Source of the DNA: Poa pratensis
Lineage: Eukaryota > Streptophyta > Magnoliopsida > Poales > Poaceae
Direction of reading: 5' to 3'
Assembly: GCA_947311845.1 (NCBI GenBank)
Contig: CAMZMU010000117.1
Location: 72,697,444 to 72,761,443 of the forward strand
DNA: 64,000 bases
Below are positions 10,235-22,215 of the stretch, in pieces. The notes under the pieces are model-generated. The model saw only the letters and a program-made list of their open reading frames with translations. It was not told the DNA's origin and searched no databases. Position 1 is the first letter of the stretch. Every line of letters begins with the position of its first letter. Both the position numbers and the translations under genes were made by a program.

Positions 10235-13200
10235 TGTGGCGCCCCGACCCGACTGTTATACCGTGATGTTGTGTGTCACCGGTTAAGCGATACAACCGGA
10301 GGTTACGGGTTTACCAATCCCCGGCCAAAACCTTTGGCAGGCGTTGCTCGGTATGGATCATCGGCAACACAACACCCCGATTGATGCCTTAACACAGGCA
10401 CAACTATCAAAGCATAATAGAAAGATCAAGACTTGTGGAACAACTGGCACATCACAGACTCTACGACACAAAACATTATAGTTCAACTCTTATAATAGAG
10501 AAAGATAGCAAATTACAACCAGAGGTCACAGACCCAACAGTACAACATGCGGAAGCGAATTAGGTTGTTCTAAACAACAAGATCCAAAATATGGCCTAAG
10601 AGGCCTACAGATAAACATCCAAGCGCCAGCTGTTCCGGGATGTCCCAAGCTGCCACCTGGGAACCCCAGACTACTCATCGACGTCCACAAAGAACCCACC
10701 TTCGAGGTCGGTGAAGTCCTCCTCTGAAACAAAACAAACGACGTTGAGTTCGACGAACTCGCAAGATTAAATATAGAGCTTTAGCTCGATGAGGCTTTCA
10801 AGGTTTTATGGCTGTTTTGCATAAAGCTGATTTTATTTATGAAAAACTTAACTCCATGGCATCGACTATTCAGAGTATTTTTAAAAGGGGTAAGAAGTAA
10901 CTCTTTTCTCTTGATCACCTTTCTCATCATCAACCACCATCATCAACCACAGTACCTGTTTCACCAAGGCACCTCCCCGAATCACCTCGAGGAAGTCAAC
11001 CTTGCAATCTTGAGTGGTACCTTTAGTACCTAGGTTTTAATCATTCCGTTCAAGTTATTCTATGATCTTACCTTCACTTCCCAAGTTCGTCCATAACCGC
11101 GGACACGGCTTTTCGAAAAGATTTACCCTGCAGGGGTGTACAATGTTTGCCACGTGTACCGTCCGGCCCATTACCTAGCTTTTAGCTCTCTTCCTTGGAG
11201 AGCCGGCTGGGTGGGAGCGGTGTCGACTTCTCCCTCGTTAAGGACTTTCCAGGATCATCAGTGGCGGCAGGACAGCCATTGCCTTCAACACCGCCCCACG
11301 GCCACTCATTTTCCTAACACCACCATCCTCATCTCAGTTCATCCCACCATCATCACGCACGCGCAAATGGAAGCCCGAACTAGAGGACCCTGGCTAGCCC
11401 CGCCCGAGTTATTTAGTCTATGAGGGTTCCTGCAATTGCATAGGCCTCACGCATGGTTGCACGCTCAGTCTTGGTTCAAGAGGTAAAGAACTCGCACCTA
11501 GGCGGCGAGAACGAGACAAAGCACCACAACCACAGTGGCCTCTCATCCCCACCTTTAAGCATTTTATTACCTGTCACCACAATTTCTCCACCATCATCCG
11601 AACATTTCCACGTCTGTTCCCAGCATGACATATCCATCGGACGAATAAACATTTAACTAAGCATGGCTAAGAATCAACATTGCATAGTTAAGTATCTCAG
11701 GCCAACAATACAAACCTATGGATAATAGGAGGGAAACAGGTATTGGCATCGGAAACTTAATGCAACTATAGGATACTCTAATCCAATAAAATTGACATTT
11801 GGAACTGCATGCATTATTATAGGGGAGAAAATATTTGCGGAAACATATGATGAGATATGCTCAGAGGGGGGATTACGCTTGCCTGGCTCAATGTGCTGGT
11901 AGTACGGATCGTCGGGGTATTGCGGTGTAACCCCGGCTGCTTGATCTATCGAAGCATAACAACGGAGAAACAATCAATCACCACACAAGCTTTGACGAAT
12001 GCAATGCGCAAACACATGATGGCATGGCATTTTAAATCCCCGAAAGGAGGATGATTCTTCTATTCAATTTAAACGGAGTTCGGACGCGCAAGGGGGCACA
12101 TCTCGAATATTCCGTGGATTTAAGTAAAGCGGCAAATTTATTTGTTGAACAATGTAGTTGAAACCCTAGGATTTAAATTGTAGATGAAATGACATGAGCA
12201 TGATATTCATTTTAATGAGTAAATCACATTTTCCTGGACATTTTGGTATAACACCCACATTTTTCGGATGCACCGATAACAAGTTATTACAATTAAAATC
12301 CCCTTTTGGGATATGCCCTGCTTATAAGTTGATTCCACACGGTACCATATATTTAATCCAACTAAAAAGAAAGAATAGATTAAAATAGTAGAGAAAAAAA
12401 AAGGCACTGGACAACTTGGAATACTCTCGGAATTCCGAAAACTCAGAATAATCCGGCCGATTCCGAATTCAATCCGAATATGCAGATTAGGTAATGGATC
12501 CTGTCGAATGAACTCAGTAGATAGCCGGAATTTTCCGGACATCCGGAATTCCGGATGGGTTCCGAGCCTATTCCGACGTGGGCGTCGGACGCGTTGCGAC
12601 GGCGAGCTTCCACGAGCTCGAGCTACGGGTCGCGCTAGGAGGAAGAAGGGCGTGGGGAGGAGCAGCAGCTCACCAGGAGCACGTACGGGGACTTGGGGAG
12701 GCAGAGGATGCACGACGGCGGCGTATTTCTCGCGGCGGTGCTCGGACGGCAACGGCGCGGTCGGGGACGGCGACGTCGATTTCCAGCGCCCTCGCTCGAT
12801 TCCTTTGGTGGGGAGGACGGAGACGTCGCGGCGGAGCGGTTGGTGGTCGTGGCTCAGCTTGAGGAACCCTCAGTCGACGGCGATGCGGCGGCGGAGCTCG
12901 GCGGCATGGCGGCTCGCGGGAAGAGGAAATTGGAGAGGAGGGAGCAGGTGCGCGAGGGGATAAGGGGAGCAGTGCACCTCGTGGTGCTCTTCACCTGCAG
13001 GGGAGAGCGGAGAGGAGGGCCCCGGCGCGGCGTGCGGCACGGCCACGGCGACGGCATGGCCACGGCACTGTGTCGCCAGTGCGAGGAGAGAGAAGATGGT
13101 CGTTTTGCAGGGAACCCCCTGCCAATTTTATTTCCATCACAGATAGATCCTTTCCTCTTCTCTTCTAAAACCAACATCAATTCCATGATTTAATTGAGGC

Positions 13201-13622
13201 ACCTCTACATTTTAGAAAAATATGAAATAATTTGTGTAGCCTTTTTATACCATGTGGAAGCTCCACAAAAATTGGTGCCTCGAAATAAAATAGTTTGGTA
13301 CCCCTTTGGTCATAGTGTTTAGAGATGGCATTTTGTTAAATCCCAAATGTTGCTTATTTGGAAAAAATATAGCAATTGAGAAATATTATTTCCCAACTCT
13401 TGGAACTTCCTTGACAATTATAAAATGCCAAAGTAGTTTTGTTTTGCAAGTTTGAGTGCCTTCTTTAATTTGGGATTTGTTAGCAAGTTTGGCATTGTGT
13501 TTTAAATGGTGCCAACCCTATTGTTTTACTTGTTTAGCAATTTAATATGGATGCCATGATGCAAGAAATGCAAACGCGAAAATTTACACAGGTTTTCAGG
13601 TTCTCAACTTTGGGCTGTTACA
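10235..13622 (-). mobile_element. Solo LTR (3.4 kb) inserted in gypsy element 2
   Basis: The sequence begins TGTGGCGCCCCGACC and ends CTGTTACA. It is flanked by GACAT at 10230-10234 and 13623-13627. There is no second copy of its end sequences and no internal coding domain, so it is best read as a single very long LTR left after recombination between two LTRs. The orientation is inferred from the reverse-complement start TGTAACAGCCCAAAG, a frequent start of large Triticeae gypsy LTRs. Long ORFs at 12207-13193 on both strands come from high GC and show no domain. Confidence 0.75.
12430..13120. other. GC-rich, palindrome-dense block inside the solo LTR
   Basis: A cluster of TCCG/CGGA motifs, including GGAATTCCG and CCGGAATTCCGG, lies at 12430-12575, followed by a strongly GC-rich stretch to about 13120. 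Overlapping long ORFs on both strands are composition artefacts. It could be the LTR's regulatory or transcription start region; nothing more can be said. Confidence 0.4.
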
Positions 13623-13627
13623 GACAT

Positions 13628-16366
13628 GCTACCATCATAATCTTGATCATATAATATTGCAAGGCACATGTAAATGAATGAAGTGATCCAAGTCAATGGT
13701 CTATAATTTGCTACCAAATAGATAATGAGTAAACAATGAATCACACAAGCTAAACGTTTTCATGAATAGTACTTTCGAGACAAGCATCAAACAGTTTTGC
13801 ATAAGTGTTAACTCATAAAGCAATAGTTTCTAATAAAAGGTATTTAATCAACACAAAGGAAGAATTTAGTTTCAGCATTTGCTTCAACTTTCAACATATT
13901 TATCTCATGGATATTGTCAACACAAAGTAGTATAACAAGTCCAATACATTGCATATAACGCATGTTGTAACAAAGTTGACACTAGTGTTTGCTTGTGGAA
14001 GACAGAAAGAATAGGAAAACTGACTCAACATAAAAGTAAAAGAAAGGCCCTTCGCAGAGGGAAGCAGGGATTAATCATGTGCTAGAGCTTTTAGGTTTTT
14101 GAAAGCATATAGAGATTGCATAAAATATTTGATACTCCTCCCAACCTTGCTAACACAAGCCATGGCTAACCGAATCCTCGGGTGCCTTCCATCAATCACA
14201 TACCATGGAGGAGTATCTATTTTTGAGAGGTGTTTGTTAATTGTCAACGAATGGTAGCGGGTGAGAACAGTATTCTACCTGTCGAACGGACTTTTAAGAG
14301 CGGCTCCCATGAAGGACGTTATTTCTACCAGCAAGGCAGATCATCCCTCTTTCTCTTTGGTTTACACACATTCAGGTATTTCACTGTTTGTCATTGCTTA
14401 CTGATGAATCAGGGCAAAAGTGTGAAGAGAATTAATTGGTTAAAGTTGTAATTAATTGGGACTGGGCACCCCGTTGCCAGCTCTTTTTGCAAGTTATTGG
14501 ATAAGCGGATGTATATGCCACTAGTCCAGGTGTAAAAGTCCACTCGACAAATAGAATAAAGAATAACCACACTAATTCCTCATGAGCTAGTAAACATTGA
14601 CACAAAAAGGGAATAATAACATTTTGAATAATTTAAAGGTAGCACATGAAAAATTTACTTGGAGTGGCAAGGAAATACCACATATAGGTAGTTATGGTGG
14701 ACACAAATGGCATGGATTTTGGCTCAAGGATTTGGATGCACGAGAAGCATTCCCTCTCAGTACAGAGTTTAGGCTAGCAAGGTTATGTAAGCAAACAAGA
14801 ATATCAACCCGTACACCAAGTTTTATATGACAAACATATTGCAAACGTTATAAGACTTCATACCGTCTTCCTTGTTAACCAAACCCTGTTATTAGAAAAT
14901 ATCTAGACCTTAGAGATACCACCGATGCAAACCAAATTTTCAACAAGCTTTACGGTAGTTCTTCACTAATAGGCTTAACTCATGTGATGCACAATTTAAT
15001 CATGATCTACTTGTTAACTCAAAACAATTGACAAGCATCAAGTTATCCATTTTAGTGATCTACAAGATTAAGCAAGTTTTTCCTTATACCAATTACCACA
15101 TGCAACATTTTCTGAACCAACCAAACACCAATCAATTTATTTCATCAACTCTCCAAACAAATATAAGTGAAGCAAGAGAGTACTTTCTACAAAAGAAAGC
15201 TAATAGCTCTGACAAGAGATACATGAAAACAAGAGCTAAAAGCTGAACAGCGCTAGATATGAATACTCAACAAATATAAGTGAAGAATAGGAGTATTCTC
15301 ATGAAAAAGCGGAGCGTGTCTCTCTCCCAATCAAGAATGCTAGGGTCCAGTCAAGCTTTATTGAAAATAAAAGTGCAATACTGAAAATAAAAGCACACAG
15401 ACGCTCCAAGAAAAGCACATATGATGTGAAAGAATTAAAATATAGTTTCACTAGAGATGACCTGATAATTTTGACGATGAAGAAGGGGATGCCTTGGGCA
15501 TCCCCAAGCTTAGACGCTTGAGTCTTCTTGAAATATGCTGGGGAGATCCATGGGAGCCTCCCCAAGCTTAAGCTCTTCACTCTTCTTGATCCTATTATAT
15601 CATCCTTCTCTCTTGACCCTTGAAAACTTCCGTCACACCAAACTCAAAGTAGATCTCATTAGAGGGTTAGTGCATAATCAAAAATTCACATGTTCTATAA
15701 AGACGCAATATGATTTGTTACTTTAAACATTAGCTACAGCCACTGATGTTATGTGAAGCTCTTCCACCCAAAAAAGAATTTCACTCAACACTAGTAAAAG
15801 AGAGAATGCAAAATAAAAAGGCATAATCTGTCTAAAACAGAACAGTCCGCAAAGACGAATTTTTTCGAGGCACTTACGACGCTCAGATCGAGAAACTCTG
15901 AACTAATGAAAGTTTCAGACATTCATAAAGATTACGCACAAAAATTTCAGATTTAATTAACAATCTGGTGATTTTAGGAATTTCGTACAGTGAACAGCAA
16001 AAATCTGTTTCTGCGCAGCAATCAAAATTAAGCATCATCTTACATTAGAGGCTACTCTTGGCACAACAATGCGAGAAAATAAAGATACAAAGGAGTTGCT
16101 ACAGAAGTAAACACTCCTTGACTCAATAAAAGAAAAATTGCAGAAAAAAAAATGGGTTGCCTCCCATAAGCGCTTTTCTTTAACGCCTTTTAGCTAGGCA
16201 CAAAGCATGCATCAAGTATTACCAAGTGAAGAAGCATCAACATTGTAATTTGTTCGAACAATAGAATCATAAGGTGGCTTAATCTTCTTCCTAGGAAAGT
16301 GTTCCATACCTTTCTTGAGAGGAAATTGATATTTTATATTCCCTTCTTTCATATCAATAATAGCAC
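13628..16366 (-). other. Non-coding 3' internal region of gypsy element 2
   Basis: The stretch is AT-rich, without protein domains, between the retropepsin stop and the solo LTR. It includes polypurine-like copies of the CCCCAAGCTTA motif at about 15500-15570. RT and integrase genes would be expected here in an autonomous relative but are absent. Confidence 0.6.
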
Positions 16367-16648
16367 CTACAGTCTAAGAAAAGGTCTTCCCAGCACAATA
16401 GGGCATGATGGATTGCACTCAATATCCAAGACAATAAAATCAACGGGGACATAATTGTTGTTAACCATGATAAGAACATCATCAATTCTTCCCAAAGGTT
16501 TTTTAATAGTAGAATCAACAAGGTGAACATCCAAGTAACAATTTTCCAAAGGTGCTAAATCAAGCATATCATATAATCTTTTAGGCATAACAGAAATACT
16601 AGCACCAAGGTCACACAAAGCATTGCAATCAAAGTCATTCAATTTCAT
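16367..16648 (-). CDS. Retropepsin-like aspartic protease of gypsy element 2
   Basis: The 93-residue frame contains CDLGASISVMP, the D-[LS/T]-G-A active-site motif of retroviral-type proteases, followed by the flap-like and hydrophobic segments and VLGRPFLRL near the end, as in plant gypsy proteases. It would cleave the Gag polyprotein. The sequence upstream (about 16650-16703) is in a neighbouring frame and separated by a stop, so the protease has been uncoupled from gag by small mutations. It is followed by no RT domain. Confidence 0.8.
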   Translation of the reverse strand: MKLNDFDCNALCDLGASISVMPKRLYDMLDLAPLENCYLDVHLVDSTIKKPLGRIDDVLIMVNNNYVPVDFIVLDIECNPSCPIVLGRPFLRL

Positions 16649-16703
16649 TTAATGATGGGCTCCCAACCATCTTCTAACTTCCTAGGGATAGAAGCTTCAT
16701 GTT

Positions 16704-17327
16704 TTAATTTTCTTCCCTAACTTGCATGAGAGCATTAGTAATATGTTTAGTAAAAGCCATGTTTATAGCACTAGCATTAGGACTTCTAGCTAGCTTTTGC
16801 AAGAACTTAATTACTTCAGAAATATTGCAACCATCAAAATCAAAGTCATTATTATCAAAAGTAATGGAGTTATTATCTTCCTTATTGCTAGAAATTTCAG
16901 CATCTTTATCAAGGACAGTTTCAGAGTTATCAGGCAATTTAGGACATTTTGCAATAGAAGTGGAAACATTACCAACACCAACTATCTTGCCATTAATGGT
17001 AGGAGGTTTGTTAACACTTGAGTTTGAAGCATTTTCAGAAGTAGTAATAGTATAAACTCTAGCAATATTATTCTTTCTAGCAATTTCATCCTCTCTTTCC
17101 CATCTAGCATGCAATTCAGCTAACATCCTCACATTGTTATCAATTTTAACTTGTATAGCATTGAGAGTTTTGCTCTCTTTAACATCATGAGGCATGTTCT
17201 TTAGTTTCAATAAGTCAACATCAAGAGCAAGACTATCAACTTTAGAGGAAAGCACATCAATTTTCCCAAATTTCTCCTCAACAGTTTTATTGAAAGCAGT
17301 TTGTGTACTAATAAAATCCTTAAGCAT
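16704..17327 (-). pseudogene. Gag-protease linker region of gypsy element 2
   Basis: A 207-codon frame begins MLKDFISTQTAFNKTV and continues with coiled-coil-like heptads (EEKFGKIDVLSSKVDSLALD, residues about 18-37). It then has an acidic, Asn/Asp-rich stretch and a helical end near residues 165-205. This is the usual linker between the Gag zinc/Asn-rich part and the protease in Athila-like gypsy elements. Frame changes on both sides show that it is part of one ancestral polyprotein, now broken. Confidence 0.65.
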
Positions 17328-17599
17328 AACTTCAAGATCGAGGGTACACTCTTATTATTGTTGTAGGAGTTACTATAGGAATTTCCATAACCATTGCCAC
17401 TATTAGAAGGATAGGGCCTATAATTGCTATTACCAAAATTATTCCTATAAGCATTGTTGTTGAAGTTATTATTTTTAATGAAGTTCACATCAACATGCTC
17501 TTCTTGAGCAACCAAAGAAGCTAAAGGAACATTATTTGGATCAACATGTGTTTGACCATTTGCAAGCATAGACATAATAGTATCAATTTTGGCACTCAA
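17207..17599 (-). pseudogene. Asn-rich C-terminal Gag region of gypsy element 2
   Basis: The frame reads LANGQTHVDPNNVPLASLVA followed by a run very rich in Asn, Tyr and Ser (N-N-N-A-Y-R-N-N-F-G type). This is typical of the Gag tail of Athila-lineage elements. Reading shifts into another frame at about 17345, where the linker ORF takes over. Confidence 0.65.
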
Positions 17600-18299
17600 G
17601 GAGAGGTTTCCTCAACAGAATTTACCTTCTTACCTGTTGGAGCTCTCTCGGTGTGCCACTCAGAATAATTAATCATCATATCATCAAGAAGCTTTGTTGC
17701 AGCACCCAAAGTGATGGACATAAAGGTACCTCCAGCGGCCGAATCCAATAAATTCCTGAAGAAAAATTTAATCCTGCATAGAAGGTTTGGATGATCATCC
17801 AAGTAGTCAGTCCATGAGTGGGACAATTTTTAACCAATGATTTCATTCTCTCCCATGCTTGAGCAACATGTTCATTATCAAATTGCTTAAAATTCATTAT
17901 GCTACTTCTCAAAGAAATAATCTTAGCAGGAGGATAATATTTTCCAATAAAAGCATCTTTGCATTTAGTCCATGAATCAATACTATTTCTAGGCAAAGAT
18001 AGCAACCATTCTTTAGCACGTCCTCTCAAGGAGAAAGGAAAAAGTTTCAGTTTAATAATATCACCATCTACTTCCTTGAGCTTTTGCATTTCACAAAGTT
18101 CAACAAAGTTATTAAGGTGAACAGCAGCATCATCAGTACTAACACCAGAAAATTGCTCTTTCATAACAAGATTTAAAAGTGCAGGTTTAATTTCATAAAA
18201 TTCTGCTGAAGCAGCAGGTGGAGCAATAGGTGTGCATATGAAATCATTGTTGTTCGTGCTAGTGAAATCACACAACTTAGTGTTCTCAGGAGTACTCAT
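17600..18299 (-). pseudogene. Gag (retrotransposon gag domain) of gypsy element 2
   Basis: The frame starting at 18299 (MSTPENTKLCDFTSTN) includes the Retrotrans_gag landmarks LKLFPFSLRGRAKEWLLSLP and FIGKYYPPAKIISLRSSI. It forms the virus-like particle coat. After about 17800 the same protein continues in the frame ending at 17596 (AAGGTFMSITLGAATKLLDD), so one frameshift near 17770-17810 breaks it. The ATG at 18299 is about 180 nt after the primer site, a normal position for gag. Confidence 0.85.
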
Positions 18300-18476
18300 T
18301 TTAGCAGAATAAAAACAGACAGAAAATAACTTGAAAGTAAACTAGATGCAAGTAACTAATTTTTTTGTGTTTTTGATAATTGAAAGCAAACAAGATAAAA
18401 TAAAATAAACTAAGCAAGACAAAAACAAAGTAAAGAGATTGGAAGCGTGAAACTCCCCTTGCAGAAGACTGCTGTC

Positions 18477-18494
18477 TCCCCGGCAACGGCGCCA
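18477..18494 (-). other. Primer binding site (tRNA-Asp type) of gypsy element 2
   Basis: The reverse complement reads TGGCGCCGTTGCCGGGGA and lies 10 nt inside the internal region from the 5' LTR end at 18505. A second identical copy lies within the LTR at 18543-18560. Confidence 0.85.
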
Positions 18495-18504
18495 GAAAAA
18501 GAGC

Positions 18505-20149
18505 TGTTGACGGGAGAGATAGGAGTCTGCTGAAGCTTCTACTCCCCGGCAACGGCGCCAGAAAAAGAGCTTGATGACGTGAAACACACGTTCGTTGGGA
18601 GACCCCAAGAGGAAGGTATGATGCAGTCAGCAGCAAGTTTTCCCTCAGAAAGAAACCAAGGTTATCGAACCAGTAGGAGCAGCAACTCTTCAGAAGGTTG
18701 TTGTGGCCGCACGGCGCAACACGATCACCAACGTGGAATCTGCACACAACACAATCAAACTACTTTGCCCCAACGAAACAGTGAGGTTGTCAATCTCACT
18801 GGCTTGCTGAAAACAAAGGATTAAACGTATGGTGTGGAAAATGAGTATTAAATTGCAGAGAATGAAAAAGGAACAGTTTGCAGTTTGTGGTTGTTTAATC
18901 AGTGTAAAAGAATGGACCGGGGTCCACAGTTCACTAGTGGTGTCTCTCCATAAAAGATAACTAACATGTTGGGTGAACAAATTACAGCTGGGCAATTGAA
19001 ATAGTGAGCGCATGACAATGCATATACATGACATGTTGACTACTATGATATTTAATTGGGCATTACGACATAATACATAGACCGTTATCCAACAGCATCT
19101 ATGACTAATAATCCACCGCCGGGTTGTCATCCGAGTCCCCCGTTGGTATTAAGTTGCAAGCAACGGATAATTGCATTAAGTAAAGTGCGTAATGTAAACA
19201 AACACATATGCCCGTGGACATAGCATCGTTAGGTTATCCCTAGTGGCAACAGCACATCCACAACCTTAGAACTTTCTGTCACTGTCCCAGGTTAAACGGA
19301 GACATGAACCCACTATCTAGCATAAATACTCTCTCTTGGAGTTACAAGCATCTACTTGGCCAAAGCATCTACGAGTAACGGAAAGCATGCAAGATCTTAA
19401 ATAACATATAAGATAGATTGATAATCAACTTGACATAATATTCAATATTCATCGGATCCCAGCAAACACAACATGTAGCATTACAATAATATGATCTTGA
19501 TCATGTAGGGCAGCTCACAAGATCTAAACATGATGGCACAAAGTGGAGAGACAACCATCTAGCTACTGCTATGGACCCGTAGTCCAAGGATGAACTACTC
19601 ACGCATCACTCCGGAGGCAGGCATGGCGATGTAGAAGCCTCCGGTGACGATTCCCCTCTCCGGCAGGGTGCCGGGAAGAGGTTCTGAACCCTCCCGAGCT
19701 AGGGTTGACGCGGCGGCGTCTCTGGAACTTTTCGTGGATATTTGCTCAGGTACTTAGGGTTTTCGCGTCGGGGGGAATAAGTAGGCGAAAGGGCGGCGGC
19801 TGGAGACCCCCGAGGGGCCCACACCACCCTAGGGCGCGGCAGAGGGGGGCCCGCGCCCTAGGTGCGTGTGGGGCCCTGGTGGCCCTCCTCTGTTGCTTTC
19901 GCTCCGTCAGGTGTGTTCTGGAAAAATAGGGACCCCCGTGTAGTTTCGTCCAATTCCGAGAATATTTCCAGACTAGCTTTTCTGGAATACAAAAACAGCA
20001 GAAAACAGGAACTGGCACTTCGGCATCTTGTTAATAGGTTAGTCCCAAAAAATGTATAAAAGTGATATAAAGTAGATGCAAAACATGTAGCAATTGGTAT
20101 AAAACAAGCATGGAACATCAAAAATTATAGATACGTTTGAGACGTATCA
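18505..20149 (-). repeat. 5' LTR of gypsy element 2
   Basis: The LTR is 1645 bp and nearly identical to 8499-10160. In element orientation it starts TGATACGTCTCAAACG and ends CTCCCGTCAACA. The last ~70 bp contain a primer-site copy and look like a tandem duplication of the LTR end plus primer site. Confidence 0.9.
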
Positions 20150-20154
20150 ATACT
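20150..20154. repeat. Target site duplication ATACT (right) of gypsy element 2
   Basis: It matches 8494-8498 and directly follows the LTR end GACGTATCA. Confidence 0.85.
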
Positions 20155-22057
20155 GCTCAGGACTTCAAAAAAGATCTTCTTCTCTTCTTTGGTAAGAGCG
20201 TAGCTGGCAGGACCTTGATACTTCTCTGGATTCAGGTGGTTGTCTCATTCGTGCATACGTTGCTGGTCCTGCCGTGATTCCGTTGTATCTTTCGTCTTAC
20301 CATACACGCCCAAGAAGTTTAGCAGGTTCACGCAAAGATTTTTTGTCACGTGCATCACGTCGATTGCAGAGTGAACCTCTAGGATTTTCCAATAGGGTAG
20401 CTCCCAAAATATAGAGCATTTCTTCCACATGGGTACGTGTCCGTCAGCGTCATTCGGAACAGATTGTCCGTCAAGACTCTTTCCAAAGATTACTTTTAAA
20501 TCCTTGACCATATCATATATAACATCCCCAGTAGGGCGGGTAGGCTTCGTCCGGTGATCTGCCTCACCTTTGAAATGCTTGCCTTTCTTTCTTACGGGAT
20601 GCTGTTTTGGAAGAAATCGACGATGCCCCGGTACACATTCTTGTTTCCCAAATATATACTTTCAGTCTTACCTAAACAGTGCGTGCATGCATTGTATCTC
20701 TTGTTTGACTGTCCTGAAATGTTACTAAGAGCAGGCCAATCATTGATGGTTACAAACAGCAACGCTCGTAGGTCAAATTCCTTTTGTTCGTGCTCATCCC
20801 ACACAGGTACACCTTCGTCACGCCACAACTGTAAAAGTTCTTCAACCAATGGCCTCAGGTACACATCAATGTCGTTGCCGGGTTGCTTCGGGCCTTGGAT
20901 GAGCACTGGCATCATAATGAACTTCTGCTTCATGCACAACCAAGGAGGAAGGTTATAGATACATAGAGTCACAGGCCAAGTGCTATGACTGGAGCTCTGC
21001 TCTCCGAAAGGATTAAAGCCATCTGTACTTAGACCAAATCTTAAGTTCCTTGCGTCATCTGAAAATGTCGTGAACTCTCTATCGATTTTTCTCCACTGCG
21101 ACCCATCAGCGGGTTGTCTCAGCATCAGGTCTTTCTTACGATCTTCTTTGTGCCATCGCAACAACTTGGCATGCTCTTTGTTTTGGAACAAACGTTTCAA
21201 CCGTGGTATTATAAGAGCATACCACATCACCTTGGCAGGAACCCTCTTCCTGGGGCGCGGCTCGCCCTCACCATCACCAGGGTCATCTCGCCTGATCTTA
21301 TACCGCAATGCACCGCATACCGGGCATGCATTCAAATTCTCGTACTCCTCACCGCGCTAGAGGATGCAGTCATTGATGCATGCATGTATCTTCTGCACCT
21401 CTAATCCTAAAGGGCAGGCAACCTTCTTTGCTTCGTACGTACTGGGGGGCAATACGTTATCCCTTGGAAGCATCTTCTTTATTATTTTTAGCAAATTTTC
21501 AAATCCCCTGTCAGATGTACCATTCTCTGCCTTCCATTGCAGCAATTCCAGTGTGGTACCAAGCTTTTTCTGGCCACCTCGCAATTTGGGTACAATAATT
21601 TTTTGTGATCCTCTAACATGCTCTCCAACTTCAACCTCTCGTTTTCACTTCCGCTGTTTATCTGTGCATCAAGAATGGCCCGACCAAAATCATCATCGGG
21701 CTCATCAACAATGGGCTCTTCTTCAGCTTCGTCTTCCCCCATTGTAGTATCACCGTCTTCAGTGAACGTAGGATAGTTGTCATTATCCACTTCTTCTTCA
21801 TTTTCTTCCATTATAACCCCTCTTTCTCCGTGCTTGGTCCAACTATTATAACCGGACATGAAACCGGACTGCAACAGGTGGACGTGAATGGTTTTTGAGG
21901 TAGCGTAATCCTGCGTATTCTTGCAGACACTACATGGACAAGAAATAAAACCATTCGGCGGCTTGTTTTTCTCAGCCACACGGAGAAAACTATGCATGCC
22001 ATTAATATAGTCGGGACAGCGTCGGTCACTGTACATCCATTGCCGGCTCATCTGCAT
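20155..22057 (-). pseudogene. TNP2-type CACTA transposase, N-terminal and central part (element A)
   Basis: The minus-strand start at 22057 or the next Met encodes SRQWMYSDRRCPDYINGM and, further on, CPCSVCKN and SGFMSGYNSWTKHG, the Transpos_assoc N-terminal region with a possible Cys zinc site. An acidic linker follows, then ACPVCGALRYK and the Transposase_21 core (LSTDGFNPFGEQSSSHSTWP, ALLFVTINDWPALSNISGQ, IDVMHVTKNLCVNLL). Damage: a frameshift near 21580; a stop in place of the expected Tyr at about 21356; further shifts near 20590; a stop at about 20245. The gene resumes at 8493 beyond gypsy element 2. Confidence 0.85.
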
Positions 22058-22215
22058 TATATAAATATATCAAAAACCATTACACTACATCATGAATATA
22101 TAATAGTGACCAAATTAATTAATACAAGTTCATCACATTAAAACCAAATTAGAGTAGTGCCCAAATGTAATACATAGTTCTCATAAAGTATACATTAATT
22201 GAAACTAACATACAG

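Larger units (their letters stand above)
8499..20149 (-). mobile_element. Gypsy element 2: Gag-protease-only LTR retrotransposon, minus orientation
   Basis: LTRs at 8499-10160 and 18505-20149 begin and end TG…CA, and the whole is flanked by ATACT. In element orientation the 5' LTR is on the right, followed by a tRNA-Asp-type primer site (18477-18494), gag (18299 to ~17200), a second coding stretch to 16704, a retropepsin (16648-16367), a long non-coding part, and a polypurine tract at 10162-10175. No reverse transcriptase, RNase H or integrase was found, so it depends on another element. The LTR start TGATACGTCTCAAACGTATC is typical of abundant Triticeae gypsy families. It splits TNP2 of CACTA A. 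Confidence 0.9.

Noticed and set aside
12207..13193. Long ORFs on both strands in the solo LTR
   Set aside because: They overlap each other in a GC-rich block, have low-complexity Arg/Gly/Pro content and no domain.
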